A stretch of DNA of 64,000 bases. Source: Deltaproteobacteria bacterium. Lineage in GTDB: Bacteria; Desulfobacterota; Desulfobacteria; Desulfobacterales; UBA5852. The notes under the pieces were generated by a model. That model worked only from the letters and a program-made list of their open reading frames with translations. It was not told the origin of the DNA and searched no databases. Every line of letters begins with the position of its first letter. Positions within the stretch are counted from its first letter, which is position 1. Where the stretch lies: assembly GCA_020444045.1 (NCBI GenBank), contig JAHLLS010000009.1, positions 1 through 64,000 on the forward strand, read 5' to 3'. Shown here one piece after another: positions 1 to 9,209 of this stretch. The position numbers and the translations under genes are program-made.

Positions 1-129
1 TGGGAAAGCCAAGAGAATGGTTCTTTTCTCTTACACCACTTGACGGGACGTGACCGTTTCGCCCTCAGACAGATTGGCCAGATAACGTGAAAGATGCGTT
101 TTGGCTTCGTGTATATTGACTCTAATCAT
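1..129 (-). pseudogene. Phd/YefM-type antitoxin remnant, frameshifted, runs off the left edge
   Basis: On the minus strand an ATG at 129 opens a reading frame beginning MIRVNIHEAKTHLSRYL, the typical DNA-binding N-terminus of Phd/YefM antitoxins. The frame continues to SEGETV and then stops at 31-33 after only 32 codons. In a second frame the downstream bases read VKWCKRKEPFSW, which is what a Phd protein normally has directly after GETV. Removing 7 bases around 45-54 would join the two halves. I therefore read it as an antitoxin gene broken by a 7-base insertion, with the 3' part and any toxin outside the window. The upstream operator region looks intact. Assignment to the family is confident; the claim of inactivation assumes no sequencing error. 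Confidence 0.7.
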
Positions 130-135
130 AGTCTA

Positions 136-173
136 ATAAAAAGTCATATAGTTGACTAAGTCAATGGTCATAT
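136..173 (-). promoter_or_regulatory. Promoter/operator of the antitoxin remnant
   Basis: A 13-base palindrome TTGACTAAGTCAA lies at 152-164, flanked by two direct copies of GTCATAT at 143-149 and 167-173. On the minus strand TTGACT (159-164), a 17-base spacer and TTTTAT (136-141) form a plausible sigma-70 promoter that overlaps the palindrome. This layout is what autoregulated toxin-antitoxin operators look like. The predicted start of transcription would fall almost on the ATG at 129, so the message may be nearly leaderless. Confidence 0.45.
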
Positions 174-357
174 TGAATCAAAAAAAGAGTGTATGTCATC
201 CTATGCACCACCGTGGATATCAAGAAAATTGTCCGATCAGAATCCATTCCCCACCATGGTGCCTCTGTGAGCAGGAACCGCTATCACATTTGGATTAAAG
301 CGTTGCAGTTTGTCCGGCAAGCACGATATGAAACCGCAGACTCTCTCAGGAGAATGG

Positions 358-1596
358 ATGGCGACAGGACCCTTTACGGAACATCCTGGTATCGACGAAT
401 CGACAATAGCTGATGTAAAAGCCCGTCTTGACATGAACGATAAAAAATCGATCATCGCCCTGAACGGCGCCGTGTTCCTGCTGATGTTCGGGGTCGGGAT
501 GATCGTGGCCCGATTGCCCGACAAAATTCTTCAGTTGTCCGGCTCCGTGACGCAGGTCGGGGCACTGGCGGCAACATTCGCCGTTTCATATATTCTATTC
601 CAGGTACCGATCGGAAGGCTGGCGGACCGCTTCGGCTGCAAGTGGTTTCTATCAGGCGGCTATTTCGTATGCGCCCTGGCAGGCCTGCTGTTCTATCTGG
701 CCGACACCTCCATGGCCTTGCTGATCGGCCGCATGATCCAGGGCATCGGTGAAGCGCCGGTATGGGCCTTGGCCCCGGCCCTGCTGTCGATTCTGTATCC
801 CAACAACAAAGCCCGCGTGATGGGCTGGTACAACGCCTCCCTGCACATTGGCCTGATGGCCGGCAGCCTGACAGGCGTTCTGCTCTCCCGCGTCTGGCAT
901 GATACCGAAGCCTTTTTGCTTTTCAGCGTACTCAGTGCACTGGGCGGATTGTGGATCGGGGCCGCGGTTTCCTCTCCAAAAATCGAAAGACGGGACACGC
1001 TGCCCACGACGGGAAGAATGCGGAACATGCGCGCCCTGCTCGGCGACCGATCCGTCCTCATCGTATTCTGGGGTATTTTGCTCTACGGCATCGGCTACGG
1101 CCTGTTCCTGACCATTATCCCGGCCTTTCTCATCCAGGCCAAACAGGCCACAGCGGACTCGGTTGGCTATTTTTTCGCGCTTTTCTACATCGCGATCAGT
1201 TTCGCACAGATCGTCATCGGGCCAATCGCCGACAGAACCGGACGGAAGATTCCCATGATCGCCGGAATGCTGGCGGCGGCATCGGGCATGTTTATCTTCC
1301 CTCTATTTTCATTGCCCGTGGCGATTGCGGTACTGGCGTTTTCCGGATGTGGCCTGGGGGTCTTTCTGGTCGCCTCCCTGGCGTTCCTCAACGATCAGGT
1401 ATCGGCCGCCTACAAAGCCACCGTCTCCGGCACTTTCTACCTCTTTTGGGGGCTGGGTTTTTTCCTGGGACCGATACTCATGGGGGTGGCCGGCGACGCG
1501 GGTTGGTATGCGGGAGGGTTTGCCGTCATGGGTGCCTTATACTTGCTGCTGGTACTCCTGCTGCTGCCTTTACCCGACAGCGAACAAGGTCATTGA
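358..1596 (+). CDS. MFS-family transporter
   Basis: A 412-residue, 12-helix membrane protein of the major facilitator superfamily. After a soluble N-terminus of about 30 residues the hydrophobic segments begin with ALNGAVFLLMFGVG. The loop GRLADRFGCKWF is the classical MFS motif between helices 2 and 3, and a second copy, GPIADRTGRK, sits at the equivalent place in the second half. The substrate cannot be read from the sequence. I chose ATG 358 because AGGAG at 348-352 sits 5 bases upstream; the frame is open from a TTG at 310. The gene converges on the TPR lipoprotein gene with 19 bases between stop codons and stands alone on its strand. Confidence 0.85.
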   Translation: MATGPFTEHPGIDESTIADVKARLDMNDKKSIIALNGAVFLLMFGVGMIVARLPDKILQLSGSVTQVGALAATFAVSYILFQVPIGRLADRFGCKWFLSGGYFVCALAGLLFYLADTSMALLIGRMIQGIGEAPVWALAPALLSILYPNNKARVMGWYNASLHIGLMAGSLTGVLLSRVWHDTEAFLLFSVLSALGGLWIGAAVSSPKIERRDTLPTTGRMRNMRALLGDRSVLIVFWGILLYGIGYGLFLTIIPAFLIQAKQATADSVGYFFALFYIAISFAQIVIGPIADRTGRKIPMIAGMLAAASGMFIFPLFSLPVAIAVLAFSGCGLGVFLVASLAFLNDQVSAAYKATVSGTFYLFWGLGFFLGPILMGVAGDAGWYAGGFAVMGALYLLLVLLLLPLPDSEQGH

Positions 1597-1615
1597 GCCC
1601 ACTGGGGCAGGCGGT

Positions 1616-2647
1616 TTAAAACGTATACTGCAATCCCCGACGCTCGATAATATGAATGTTTTTGGCATCCGCTGCGGAACCCAGACCCGGTGCCGGAGAA
1701 GAGGGCAGATGGGTCGACATCTCGATACGGATGGGTTCTTGCGGTGCGGCATCTTCAGCCGGTGCCAATTGGGCTGGCATAATGGTCTCGATATCCACCC
1801 GGTAGACGCGGGCCAGGTGGTGGGCCACATCCGCCATGGGCAGGCCGGCATCAACGGCCGCCAGGTAAGCATCCACGGCTGCGTTGGCCTCCCCCCGGCG
1901 CTCGTGGAGTCGTCCCAGAACGACCCGTGCTTCCTGCCGGTCCCTGCCGATGGCCTCATCGACCACGCTTTGAATCATCGCCGTTGCCAGGGCGTCGTCG
2001 TTTTGCCCGTAAAACAAAAAACAACCTGAAAAAAGGCGGTAACGTACACTCCCAATCATGGGGTTCGCCGTTTCAACGAGCTTGCGCTGCATCTCTCCCA
2101 GTCTGCCCGGCGTGATGCCCATGGTGTCGTTGGCCAGCAATGGCAACGAAATATCCTGATTCAGCAGAGCCTCCACCTCCGCCCGGCGGTCCGCCATGAT
2201 CAGCGGATACAGCTGGTCAAGCCCGACCCCGGCTTTTAGCAATGGTTCGCGCTCCTTGTGAGCCATTGCGACAAGGATCAGGGATCGCAGTGGGGGTTTC
2301 AACTCCGGGTCCGCCGCCACAGCCGCCTGGTAGTGGATCAATGCGCTGCTGTAGTCCTCCCCAATCAGCGCCAGGTTGCCCATGGCCGCATGGGCCGGCC
2401 CGTAATCCGGATCAAGGTCAATGACGGTTTCAAGTTCTGACCGGGCGGTTTGGTAATCGCCCTGTTTATAGAACTTGCAGGCCTGGTTGTAGCGGTGCAG
2501 GGTTTCTTCGCGATAGATCTCCGTTCGAAGCCCGCTGCAGGAAAATAGAATCGTCTGGAGGAATAAAAACAACGCTAAAAATTGCCTGGGATTGTGATAT
2601 TTCATTTTCCCCGTCCGGTATCTGTTATCGGTGAAAAGACGACCCAT
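1616..2647 (-). CDS. TPR lipoprotein
   Basis: Third gene of the minus-strand envelope operon. A hydrophobic stretch ends in a lipobox (LFSCSG), so the mature protein is probably a lipid-anchored periplasmic or outer-membrane protein. Tetratricopeptide units follow, such as NQACKFYKQGDYQTARSELE and AHAAMGNLALIGEDYSSALI, then a helical region and a Pro/Ala-rich tail. The ATG at 2647 overlaps the TAA of the upstream gene (TAATG), pointing to coupled translation. An internal ATG at 2605 gives a shorter and more typical signal peptide and is a fair alternative start. TPR lipoproteins often act as assembly or scaffold partners of outer-membrane machines; that role is inferred here. I do not recognise a named family. 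Confidence 0.8.
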   Translation of the reverse strand: MGRLFTDNRYRTGKMKYHNPRQFLALFLFLQTILFSCSGLRTEIYREETLHRYNQACKFYKQGDYQTARSELETVIDLDPDYGPAHAAMGNLALIGEDYSSALIHYQAAVAADPELKPPLRSLILVAMAHKEREPLLKAGVGLDQLYPLIMADRRAEVEALLNQDISLPLLANDTMGITPGRLGEMQRKLVETANPMIGSVRYRLFSGCFLFYGQNDDALATAMIQSVVDEAIGRDRQEARVVLGRLHERRGEANAAVDAYLAAVDAGLPMADVAHHLARVYRVDIETIMPAQLAPAEDAAPQEPIRIEMSTHLPSSPAPGLGSAADAKNIHIIERRGLQYTF

Positions 2648-4482
2648 TAGAAACGGAATCCCATCCCCACCTCCACTTGTCTTTCAAAATCGAAGGCGGA
2701 CCGATTGCCCAGCGACGCATAGGTAACCATCTGATAGCGATGCAGCATTTCGTGGCGGTATTCTACCCGCCCGAAAAAGTTATAACCGTTGTCCTCTTCG
2801 TTCTCGCTGTAGCGCGTCTGCACCTGCACCCCCCAGTACGTATTATCCCAATCCAGACGCAGGCTGGCTTCCTCATAGGGAGAAAGAACAGAGGCATCGA
2901 TGGTGCGCCGGATCCATTCCAACGCCAAGCGGGCGGTCTGCTCTTCCCGGTGGTAGGTGGTGTCCAGGGTAAAGCGCAAGGTGCCGGAGTCCTCCGCATC
3001 GATATAGTTGGTCTGCAGGCTGGTGGCCCACCACGGGTTCCATTGGTGGGTGGCGGTTCCCAGGAAGGTATGGGTGGTGCCGTCTTCATTCTCCTGTCCG
3101 TACCAGCTGAGGAAAAAAGTGTCCTGTTCGCCGATGGCAAACCGCAATGATGTGTCGATTTCGCGCACCGTTTCATCGTCGTTGTGACGCTTGAGATCAA
3201 AAACACGCATGGTTATTATGGGGTTTCGAACGTACCGCCAGGTACTCGGCACTGAATAGTCGGCGCTGGCTTCGATTCCCCTGGCATCAGAGGTGACGCC
3301 GTGCAGGGGATCGGCAAAGTCGGCCGCGAAGTCTTCCCCCAGATCGATATAACCCGCTGATAACCGCAGGCGTCCCTGGTCGTATGCCGCAATGGCCGTA
3401 TAGCCATTGTCGCTGCTCTTCTCGCTGTCCTCGGTGTGAATAAATTCGACCGACAAGGTCAGCGGTTCGAGTATCGGCACCCTCAGATCCGCAGCCATGG
3501 CCTGGTTGCGGTAGCGATCATCACTGCCGTCAGGCAGCAAGTCCTCCCGGTGAGTAAAGCCGCCCCCCAATTGCCAGCTATCCTCTTCCCCGTATCGCAG
3601 GCGAGCCGCGGCCCCGGATTCTTCCGTATCCACATCTCCTTCAGTGGTGTAGGCAAGCCCCGTGGCCTGCAGTGCGCCCAAACCCTGATCCACGCGAAAT
3701 CCAAATTTTTTGCGTTCGCTCTTGAAATCGCTGAAAAGTTTGATCGGATCGTCAAAGCTCCCCAGCCCCTCCCGGAACACACCTTTGATCCTGCCGTTTC
3801 CCCATCGTCGTTCGGCAAAAGCCTGGCTGGCGTCGTAGTTCGCATCACCGCCGGGATATGTGTCGATGACCGACAACACACCGTCGGCGCGGCGGTTGTC
3901 ATCCGCATATGAGAATTGCGTGCGCATGCGAACCTGACCTGTGTCTTCGTGGTTTTCCCCGTCGTGACGCCAGAATGAGGAGACCGAGCCGCTTATCTTG
4001 TAATTATGCTTTTCCGGCGGCAGGGGTTCCGGCGCAGGCACTCCCGGCGCCTGCTGGACAGTGGCGATCCGAACGGTAACCAGGCCGAGCCCGCGGCTGC
4101 CATCCTTGAATCGCACCTCGAACAACAGCTCGTAGTTTCCGTCCGGCAGACGTTCTTCATTCTGGTCCCGGCCATCCCAGTCAAACGAATGGTCCCCGGC
4201 CAGAAGTTCGACAAATCGATATTGACGGACCACCTGCCCCCGGAAGTCGCGAACACGCACGGACACATCTTCAGCGTCCTTTAAAAGTTCGTACGCGACT
4301 ACCAGCGGTCCTCGACCGGGATTGAAGATGCCGGCATCATTCAACGGAATCCTGAGATCCCCCTGTGCCCGCGCCTGACTGACCGGGCATAGAAGAAAGC
4401 CGCACAGGATGACGAATACACCAATGACCCTGAACGACCACAACCCGGAGGTCTCACAACGACACGCTCCCATCAAGAGCAA
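2647..4482 (-). CDS. FlgD-like Ig domain plus outer-membrane beta-barrel protein
   Basis: 611 residues. A signal peptide ends near SQARAQG. Residues about 40-145 form a FlgD-type Ig module (pattern DGRDQNEERLPDGNYELLFEV), seen in proteins that append structural ornaments. From about residue 165 to the end, alternating polar/hydrophobic strands rich in Tyr, Trp and Arg suggest a roughly 18-22-stranded outer-membrane barrel, and the C-terminus VGMGFRF ends in Phe as barrel proteins do. The gene overlaps the stop of the upstream Ig-repeat gene by 10 bases and the start of the TPR lipoprotein gene by one base, so the three are almost surely translated together. No function is known to me; a secretion or anchoring pore for the Ig-repeat protein is an inference. 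Confidence 0.75.
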   Translation of the reverse strand: MLLMGACRCETSGLWSFRVIGVFVILCGFLLCPVSQARAQGDLRIPLNDAGIFNPGRGPLVVAYELLKDAEDVSVRVRDFRGQVVRQYRFVELLAGDHSFDWDGRDQNEERLPDGNYELLFEVRFKDGSRGLGLVTVRIATVQQAPGVPAPEPLPPEKHNYKISGSVSSFWRHDGENHEDTGQVRMRTQFSYADDNRRADGVLSVIDTYPGGDANYDASQAFAERRWGNGRIKGVFREGLGSFDDPIKLFSDFKSERKKFGFRVDQGLGALQATGLAYTTEGDVDTEESGAAARLRYGEEDSWQLGGGFTHREDLLPDGSDDRYRNQAMAADLRVPILEPLTLSVEFIHTEDSEKSSDNGYTAIAAYDQGRLRLSAGYIDLGEDFAADFADPLHGVTSDARGIEASADYSVPSTWRYVRNPIITMRVFDLKRHNDDETVREIDTSLRFAIGEQDTFFLSWYGQENEDGTTHTFLGTATHQWNPWWATSLQTNYIDAEDSGTLRFTLDTTYHREEQTARLALEWIRRTIDASVLSPYEEASLRLDWDNTYWGVQVQTRYSENEEDNGYNFFGRVEYRHEMLHRYQMVTYASLGNRSAFDFERQVEVGMGFRF

Positions 4483-7400
4483 TCTCCGACACTGATGGTA
4501 ATGCTATCGACGGCCTGGACCCCATCCGTGGTCTCGATGGTCGCTTCGATCTCGTATTGCCCCGTCGGGCCGTAGATGACATCCCCGCAGTTTACGCTGA
4601 AAGTCGTACCGTCGATGATCGTCGTCGGACACGTATCGCCTGCCCCCCATGGGCCGTGTACGGTGATACGGCGTAGCGTTCCGCTGCCGGTGCTGTAGGT
4701 CCCCGTCACCGTCAAGTTGTCGCATATGAAATAATCGCCGTTGGCAGGAGAAGTGATGATGATCGATGGTGGTGTAAAGGCCGTTGTGCGGAATATGTAG
4801 CCCGAAGCGGACCCGCGGACGCCGTTGCTGTCGGCTCCCGTCACCTCGATGGTATTGGCACCGTCGGCAAGGGTAACCATGGCCCCGAAACGGCCGCCTG
4901 CGCGGTTGAAGGACACCGGCCCTTGCATGGCGCTGTTGACGTGAACCTCTATCCAGTCGATAAATTCGGCACTGCTGGTTATGGTTCCCTGCAGACGGAA
5001 TGTGCCGGCACTGGTGGTGGGAGGCAATCGATCCAGGGTAAGCATCATGCCGGTGTCGATCGGAATCGTTGGCTGAAAGATCGGGATAGTCAGCGGCAGG
5101 ATCCATTCTTCGCCCCCGTCGCCATCGAGGGTGAGATCAAAATAGGCGGCATAGGGGTCACTGATGGTCTTTGCCAGAATGTCGCTTCCGATCTGAAGGT
5201 CAAACCCTTTCATGGGCACCAGGATGCTTCCGGGGGCCATTGTCCCGTAGGTTACGCTTTCGGTTTCGACGACAATGTCCAGATCTTCAGAGGAAAGGCG
5301 GCCGGTGCACGACAGATCGTCCTCGGTGTCGTTGCGCAGCGCAATGAACAGCCGCACCAATTCTCCGGGATTGGCACGACCATCGCCGTTTTGGTCTTCG
5401 AGCTCCATCAAGGTCAGGCCATCGATAACCATCCCGTTTCCGCTGCTCTGGAAGGGCGTCGAAATCTCCATGGCCCGGGTGAAGCGCAGGCTGCCGCTGG
5501 CCTGGTTTCCATGGCTGTCGGTGGCAGTGATTTTGGCCACATGCGGCCCATCGGCAAGTGTCAACGGCCCATCCACCGCAAAATAACCGCTGGCCGCATC
5601 ATAAAACAGCATCGACGCGTTCACCGGCTGTCCATCGATGGTCAAGGCCAGACCGCTGATATCCAGATCCCCGCCGCGGTCGATGACCATGGCCGTCAAA
5701 GCCGGTCCGCCGATCTTACGCACGGGGTCCGGCATCACCTTAAAATTGCTGATGAAGGGGGCCAGTTGGTAGTCGAAAGCGGCTGCCGTTTCCGCCCAAA
5801 GACCGGTGGCATCCGTGGCCCGGAAGCGCGCCAGGTGTTGCCCTTCTTCAACGCCCGCAACGTAGCCGGCCTTGAAATCAAAAAAGCGGTTCCAGCCTGG
5901 CACCTTTGTGTGAGAATACAGCGTAAAGGGGCGCAATACCTGATCATCCAGCCACAGGGTGGTTTTCTCCGCAACGATCTGAGAATCGTCCTTGGCCTCC
6001 GCCGTCATGTAGGCGGAAGCTTGTCCCCCGTGACGACGAATAAGGTGGCCGGTTTGCTGCGTTTCTGCCACAAGGCTCACCTCGGGAGGCTCCCGTGGCA
6101 GCATAACGTCAACGACCACCCGATTCCTGTTGCCCGCTTTGTCTTCGGCGCTAATCTCAAAAACGAAAAACTCCCCGCGGGAAGGTGTAACGAACTGGCT
6201 GGCGAGTATCCCGTTTTGAAACGTAAACGGGGGACGGCTGCCTGTGCTGTGCAATCGATATCCCCAGTCGGCACTATTGCGGTTCGAATCGCTTTTGGCG
6301 GTCAGAGTGATCGCGAGTTCGGATAACGGCATGCCGTGGTCATGGATCGACGCCATCAGACGATCGGTTGCCGGATCAAACGTCGGGCGAATGACCGGCG
6401 CCAGGATATCCCGTTCCTCCATGCGGCACTGCTTGGTTTCCTTTGACGTAAAATACAGACCGAATCCAAATCCGCTATTCCGTAAGGGGATGTAGCGATT
6501 GCCATCCCTGGCCATTACCGCGAAATAGAAATTCCGCCCGGCGCCACTTGCCGATTGCCCGCCTGTTATCGATATGGAGGTAATTCCTCCGGCCCTTTCG
6601 GGAATCGGCTCGTAACGGGAGGCGTCATAGCTATTCCCGAAGAACGCCATATGGATCGGCAAATTTTTGGAAACCGCCCGCCGGCTCTCAACAACATTCC
6701 CAGGATCACGGGATCGCAATTGAACCAGTCGCATGGATGCGGGTTGACTATCGATCGTAACGAAACGGCCATTTTGATAGTAACCCCACTTCATTACATT
6801 ATCGCAGATCTCCACCAGGGCCTTGCCATTCCCCTTGGTGCCAATCACGCGATCGATGTCGCTTGTGCCAGGCGTGTGTGTATAGGGACCGCGGATCGAC
6901 GAATCCGGAGCATTCTCATCGGTATCGTCTGATTCGGCTTGTCCAAAGACTTGGCAGTTGTCCGTAGTGGTCTGTTCGGCGAAATCCGTAACGCTTAACG
7001 ATGCGGTTAAAACCGCAAGCGGCGTGTAGGGAAGTGCCGCTTCCAATCTTCCCGTCGCCGGATCGAAGGTATGGTCAAGGCGATAGTCTGAAACCCAGAG
7101 TTCGATGGCGAGAGCCTCCAGCGGCGTCCCCTGATCATCTATGTCGGCATGCAGCGTATTCTTCTCACGGTCATAGCGAAAATTTTCAATTTTAGGCGGA
7201 TCCAGACAAACGATGATATCGCCGTTATTCATCATGGTCCGATTGCCGGTGGTGGCATTCCCGTATGGGTTCGCAAACTCGGCGATTTTATGGGTTGCGG
7301 CTATTTGGTAATGCACCAGGCCTTCGTGGGCCGGGCCCTTGGCCACGCAATTTTCCCCCTGCCGTTCAAACCAGTATTTGTCGCCTTCAAACGCGAACCA

Positions 7401-8843
7401 GGAAGCACCGGTATCCATGAGTTCGATCGGACTGGTTTTCACCGTGGCGACCAGGTGGTTCTCTTCCTGCTCGACACTCAGGCTAAAGGGTGCCGGCGCG
7501 GTTTCCAAATAAACGGGGATGGCAATGGTCTCGAAGGTATAGATAAAAGCATCCTCCGGGATGTGGTGATAGATGCAGTCATCCGGGTCAAGGGGATTGA
7601 CTTGGCTTCTGGACGCGCAAAAATTGACTTTCGAAGAATCGATCCTGAATGCCACGGGCGCCTTGACTAGCAACGTTTCCATCTGGTCGCCCATAGGGGT
7701 GGGATTTTGTTGGCTGATGCTGAATGAAATCCGGCTGTCCTTAAAATCGCTGTCTTCCTGTTTGTGGATGGTGACGTTGCCCGAAGCGCTTTGAATGTCG
7801 ATTAGATCCCCGACAACTTTCTGGAAAAAGGTGTTCATGGTAACGATTTCGGCTTCGGTCTCCCGATCAATCCCATTGGATCTCATTATCGAACGAATGT
7901 TATCGGGATAATGATAATTCTTTCCAAAACATCCGCGCGCGAACACATCAAGCTGCCGATCCCTCCCGACACGCAAAGCCATAGCGCTGTAAGCGGGTTC
8001 CACGAGGAATTCGCCGCCGGCTTCAAGATAGATGTCCTGGTGACGGCATTGATAGACCGTAAACAGGGGGGAAACCAGGCTCCTGATGGTAAATGTTTTA
8101 CTGGTCCGCCCGACATTGCCGGCCCGATCCTGCAGGGATACCGACACGGTGAAGTCGTCATCATGCTCGGCGGCCCCTCCGGGAAACGCAACAAAAACAG
8201 TCAGGTCGAGTTCGTTCTCCCTAAAGGAGAGAATTCTGTTTTGGAGGGTGGCACCGCTGACCGCTACGTTCAGCGCGCATTCCGCAGGATCGATGGAAAC
8301 CCCCGAGCCGTTTTTCGGATCGGTGATCCTGAAGCGAATCGCGCCTGCGCTGCGCGGGAAAAAATCGCCTTCGGGTTCTACCTGTTCGATAAGCGGGGGC
8401 TTGGAATCCACGATGAAAAGAAGCGCTTTGCGGTCTTTCTGATGACCATCCGGCGTCAGGGTTTTAATGGCGCCACGGTGACGCCCGTCTTCAAGATCGG
8501 GCAGGTTGCCGCCCAGGTCGATTTGCCCCTCGGAGCCGGGCACCAGTTGAAATGCCGTTGGTTCGCCGTTGGTTGTGGCTTCGACCAAAGTCGGATCATT
8601 GGGAACCGATCCGGGCGAATGGTCAGGCACGAGTGTAGCGGTAAAAGAATCTCCGCCGGACTTGATGTAAATGACCTGATCCTCGACGCCATTCTCGGCG
8701 AAAAGGTTAGAGGGGCACCACAACGAAATGCATACGCCAACCAAAAGGAAAATGGCGCAATGCTCTGTCCGGAAGCTCGCTGTTAACGGAAACGGGTGAT
8801 AGCCTCGCTGGATTCTTTTTAAACACCGCACAAACCAATTCAT
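4473..8843 (-). CDS. Giant secreted Ig-repeat surface protein
   Basis: About 1456 residues from the ATG at 8843 (frame open to GTG/ATG at 8945/8942). The N-terminus has an n-region, the hydrophobic stretch AIFLLVGVCISLW and a likely cleavage after LFA. The rest is built from bacterial Ig-like modules recognisable by recurrent motifs: SLQDRAGNVG, SAEDKAGNRNR, RATDATGLWAE, TDSHGNQASG and TGADSNGVRG. Near the C-terminal third, LEDQNGDGRANPGELV matches the calcium-binding EF-loop-like motif of dockerin or CARDB-type proteins. The final module has paired Cys residues (ICDN, DTCP, VNCG, GDCS) that may form disulfides. It is the first gene of an operon with the barrel and TPR proteins. The start codon is uncertain because no clear ribosome-binding site precedes any candidate. 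Confidence 0.8.
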   Translation of the reverse strand: MNWFVRCLKRIQRGYHPFPLTASFRTEHCAIFLLVGVCISLWCPSNLFAENGVEDQVIYIKSGGDSFTATLVPDHSPGSVPNDPTLVEATTNGEPTAFQLVPGSEGQIDLGGNLPDLEDGRHRGAIKTLTPDGHQKDRKALLFIVDSKPPLIEQVEPEGDFFPRSAGAIRFRITDPKNGSGVSIDPAECALNVAVSGATLQNRILSFRENELDLTVFVAFPGGAAEHDDDFTVSVSLQDRAGNVGRTSKTFTIRSLVSPLFTVYQCRHQDIYLEAGGEFLVEPAYSAMALRVGRDRQLDVFARGCFGKNYHYPDNIRSIMRSNGIDRETEAEIVTMNTFFQKVVGDLIDIQSASGNVTIHKQEDSDFKDSRISFSISQQNPTPMGDQMETLLVKAPVAFRIDSSKVNFCASRSQVNPLDPDDCIYHHIPEDAFIYTFETIAIPVYLETAPAPFSLSVEQEENHLVATVKTSPIELMDTGASWFAFEGDKYWFERQGENCVAKGPAHEGLVHYQIAATHKIAEFANPYGNATTGNRTMMNNGDIIVCLDPPKIENFRYDREKNTLHADIDDQGTPLEALAIELWVSDYRLDHTFDPATGRLEAALPYTPLAVLTASLSVTDFAEQTTTDNCQVFGQAESDDTDENAPDSSIRGPYTHTPGTSDIDRVIGTKGNGKALVEICDNVMKWGYYQNGRFVTIDSQPASMRLVQLRSRDPGNVVESRRAVSKNLPIHMAFFGNSYDASRYEPIPERAGGITSISITGGQSASGAGRNFYFAVMARDGNRYIPLRNSGFGFGLYFTSKETKQCRMEERDILAPVIRPTFDPATDRLMASIHDHGMPLSELAITLTAKSDSNRNSADWGYRLHSTGSRPPFTFQNGILASQFVTPSRGEFFVFEISAEDKAGNRNRVVVDVMLPREPPEVSLVAETQQTGHLIRRHGGQASAYMTAEAKDDSQIVAEKTTLWLDDQVLRPFTLYSHTKVPGWNRFFDFKAGYVAGVEEGQHLARFRATDATGLWAETAAAFDYQLAPFISNFKVMPDPVRKIGGPALTAMVIDRGGDLDISGLALTIDGQPVNASMLFYDAASGYFAVDGPLTLADGPHVAKITATDSHGNQASGSLRFTRAMEISTPFQSSGNGMVIDGLTLMELEDQNGDGRANPGELVRLFIALRNDTEDDLSCTGRLSSEDLDIVVETESVTYGTMAPGSILVPMKGFDLQIGSDILAKTISDPYAAYFDLTLDGDGGEEWILPLTIPIFQPTIPIDTGMMLTLDRLPPTTSAGTFRLQGTITSSAEFIDWIEVHVNSAMQGPVSFNRAGGRFGAMVTLADGANTIEVTGADSNGVRGSASGYIFRTTAFTPPSIIITSPANGDYFICDNLTVTGTYSTGSGTLRRITVHGPWGAGDTCPTTIIDGTTFSVNCGDVIYGPTGQYEIEATIETTDGVQAVDSITISVGDCS

Positions 8844-9049
8844 CGTGTTAGCATCCCAAAGTTGTGGGGGAAAAGGGGGCCGACGCACACCCCATCCGTC
8901 CAGAGGAACGCTGTTTCCTGTGGCAAAAGGAATGCCAATCATCACATGAACGGCGTCTTATCCGTGAAAAGCAGAAGGAAAACGCAGGCGGCTTTGTGGG
9001 GGGCGAAAGGGTATTGGAAAAATTATGGATTAATATCAGTTAGATAAGA

Positions 9050-9079
9050 ATTATAAACGCCGTCAGCTTCACATATCAA
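9050..9079 (-). promoter_or_regulatory. Sigma-70-like promoter for the Ig/barrel/TPR operon
   Basis: Reading the minus strand, TTGATA (9074-9079), an 18-base spacer and TATAAT (9050-9055) make a strong promoter match, with start of transcription near 9043 and a leader of about 200 bases to ATG 8843. The arms of an inverted repeat, AAACGCCGT (9055-9063) and ACGGCGTTT (9082-9090), bracket the -35 box and touch the -10 box. A regulator or hairpin could therefore control this promoter. Confidence 0.5.
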
Positions 9080-9183
9080 TCACGGCGTTTGTCGATCAGG
9101 AGTACAGAAAATGCGGCGCTTTTTTGGGGAGTCTTGGCAATGTCGATGCAATACAACGCAATGATCCGCACTGCGGGATGGGC

Positions 9184-9209
9184 ATCCTGCACTGCTAACA
9201 GTGCAGGAT
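9184..9209. repeat. Perfect 11-bp inverted repeat, operator- or hairpin-like
   Basis: ATCCTGCACTG, a 4-base loop CTAA, and CAGTGCAGGAT form a perfect 11-base-pair stem. It is not followed by a T-run in either direction, so it is not an ordinary terminator. It lies about 100 bases upstream of the promoter proposed for the Ig-repeat operon, with a weaker stem (CGGTG/CACCG) shortly after it. An operator, or the folded part of a small RNA, are the obvious readings. The stretch 9210-9786 holds no gene I can support. Confidence 0.5.

Noticed and set aside
9135-9150. Second sigma-54-like site (TGGCAA-N5-ATGCA) on the plus strand
   Set aside because: GG-N10-GC spacing is right, but two consensus bases are off and no gene starts within a useful distance.
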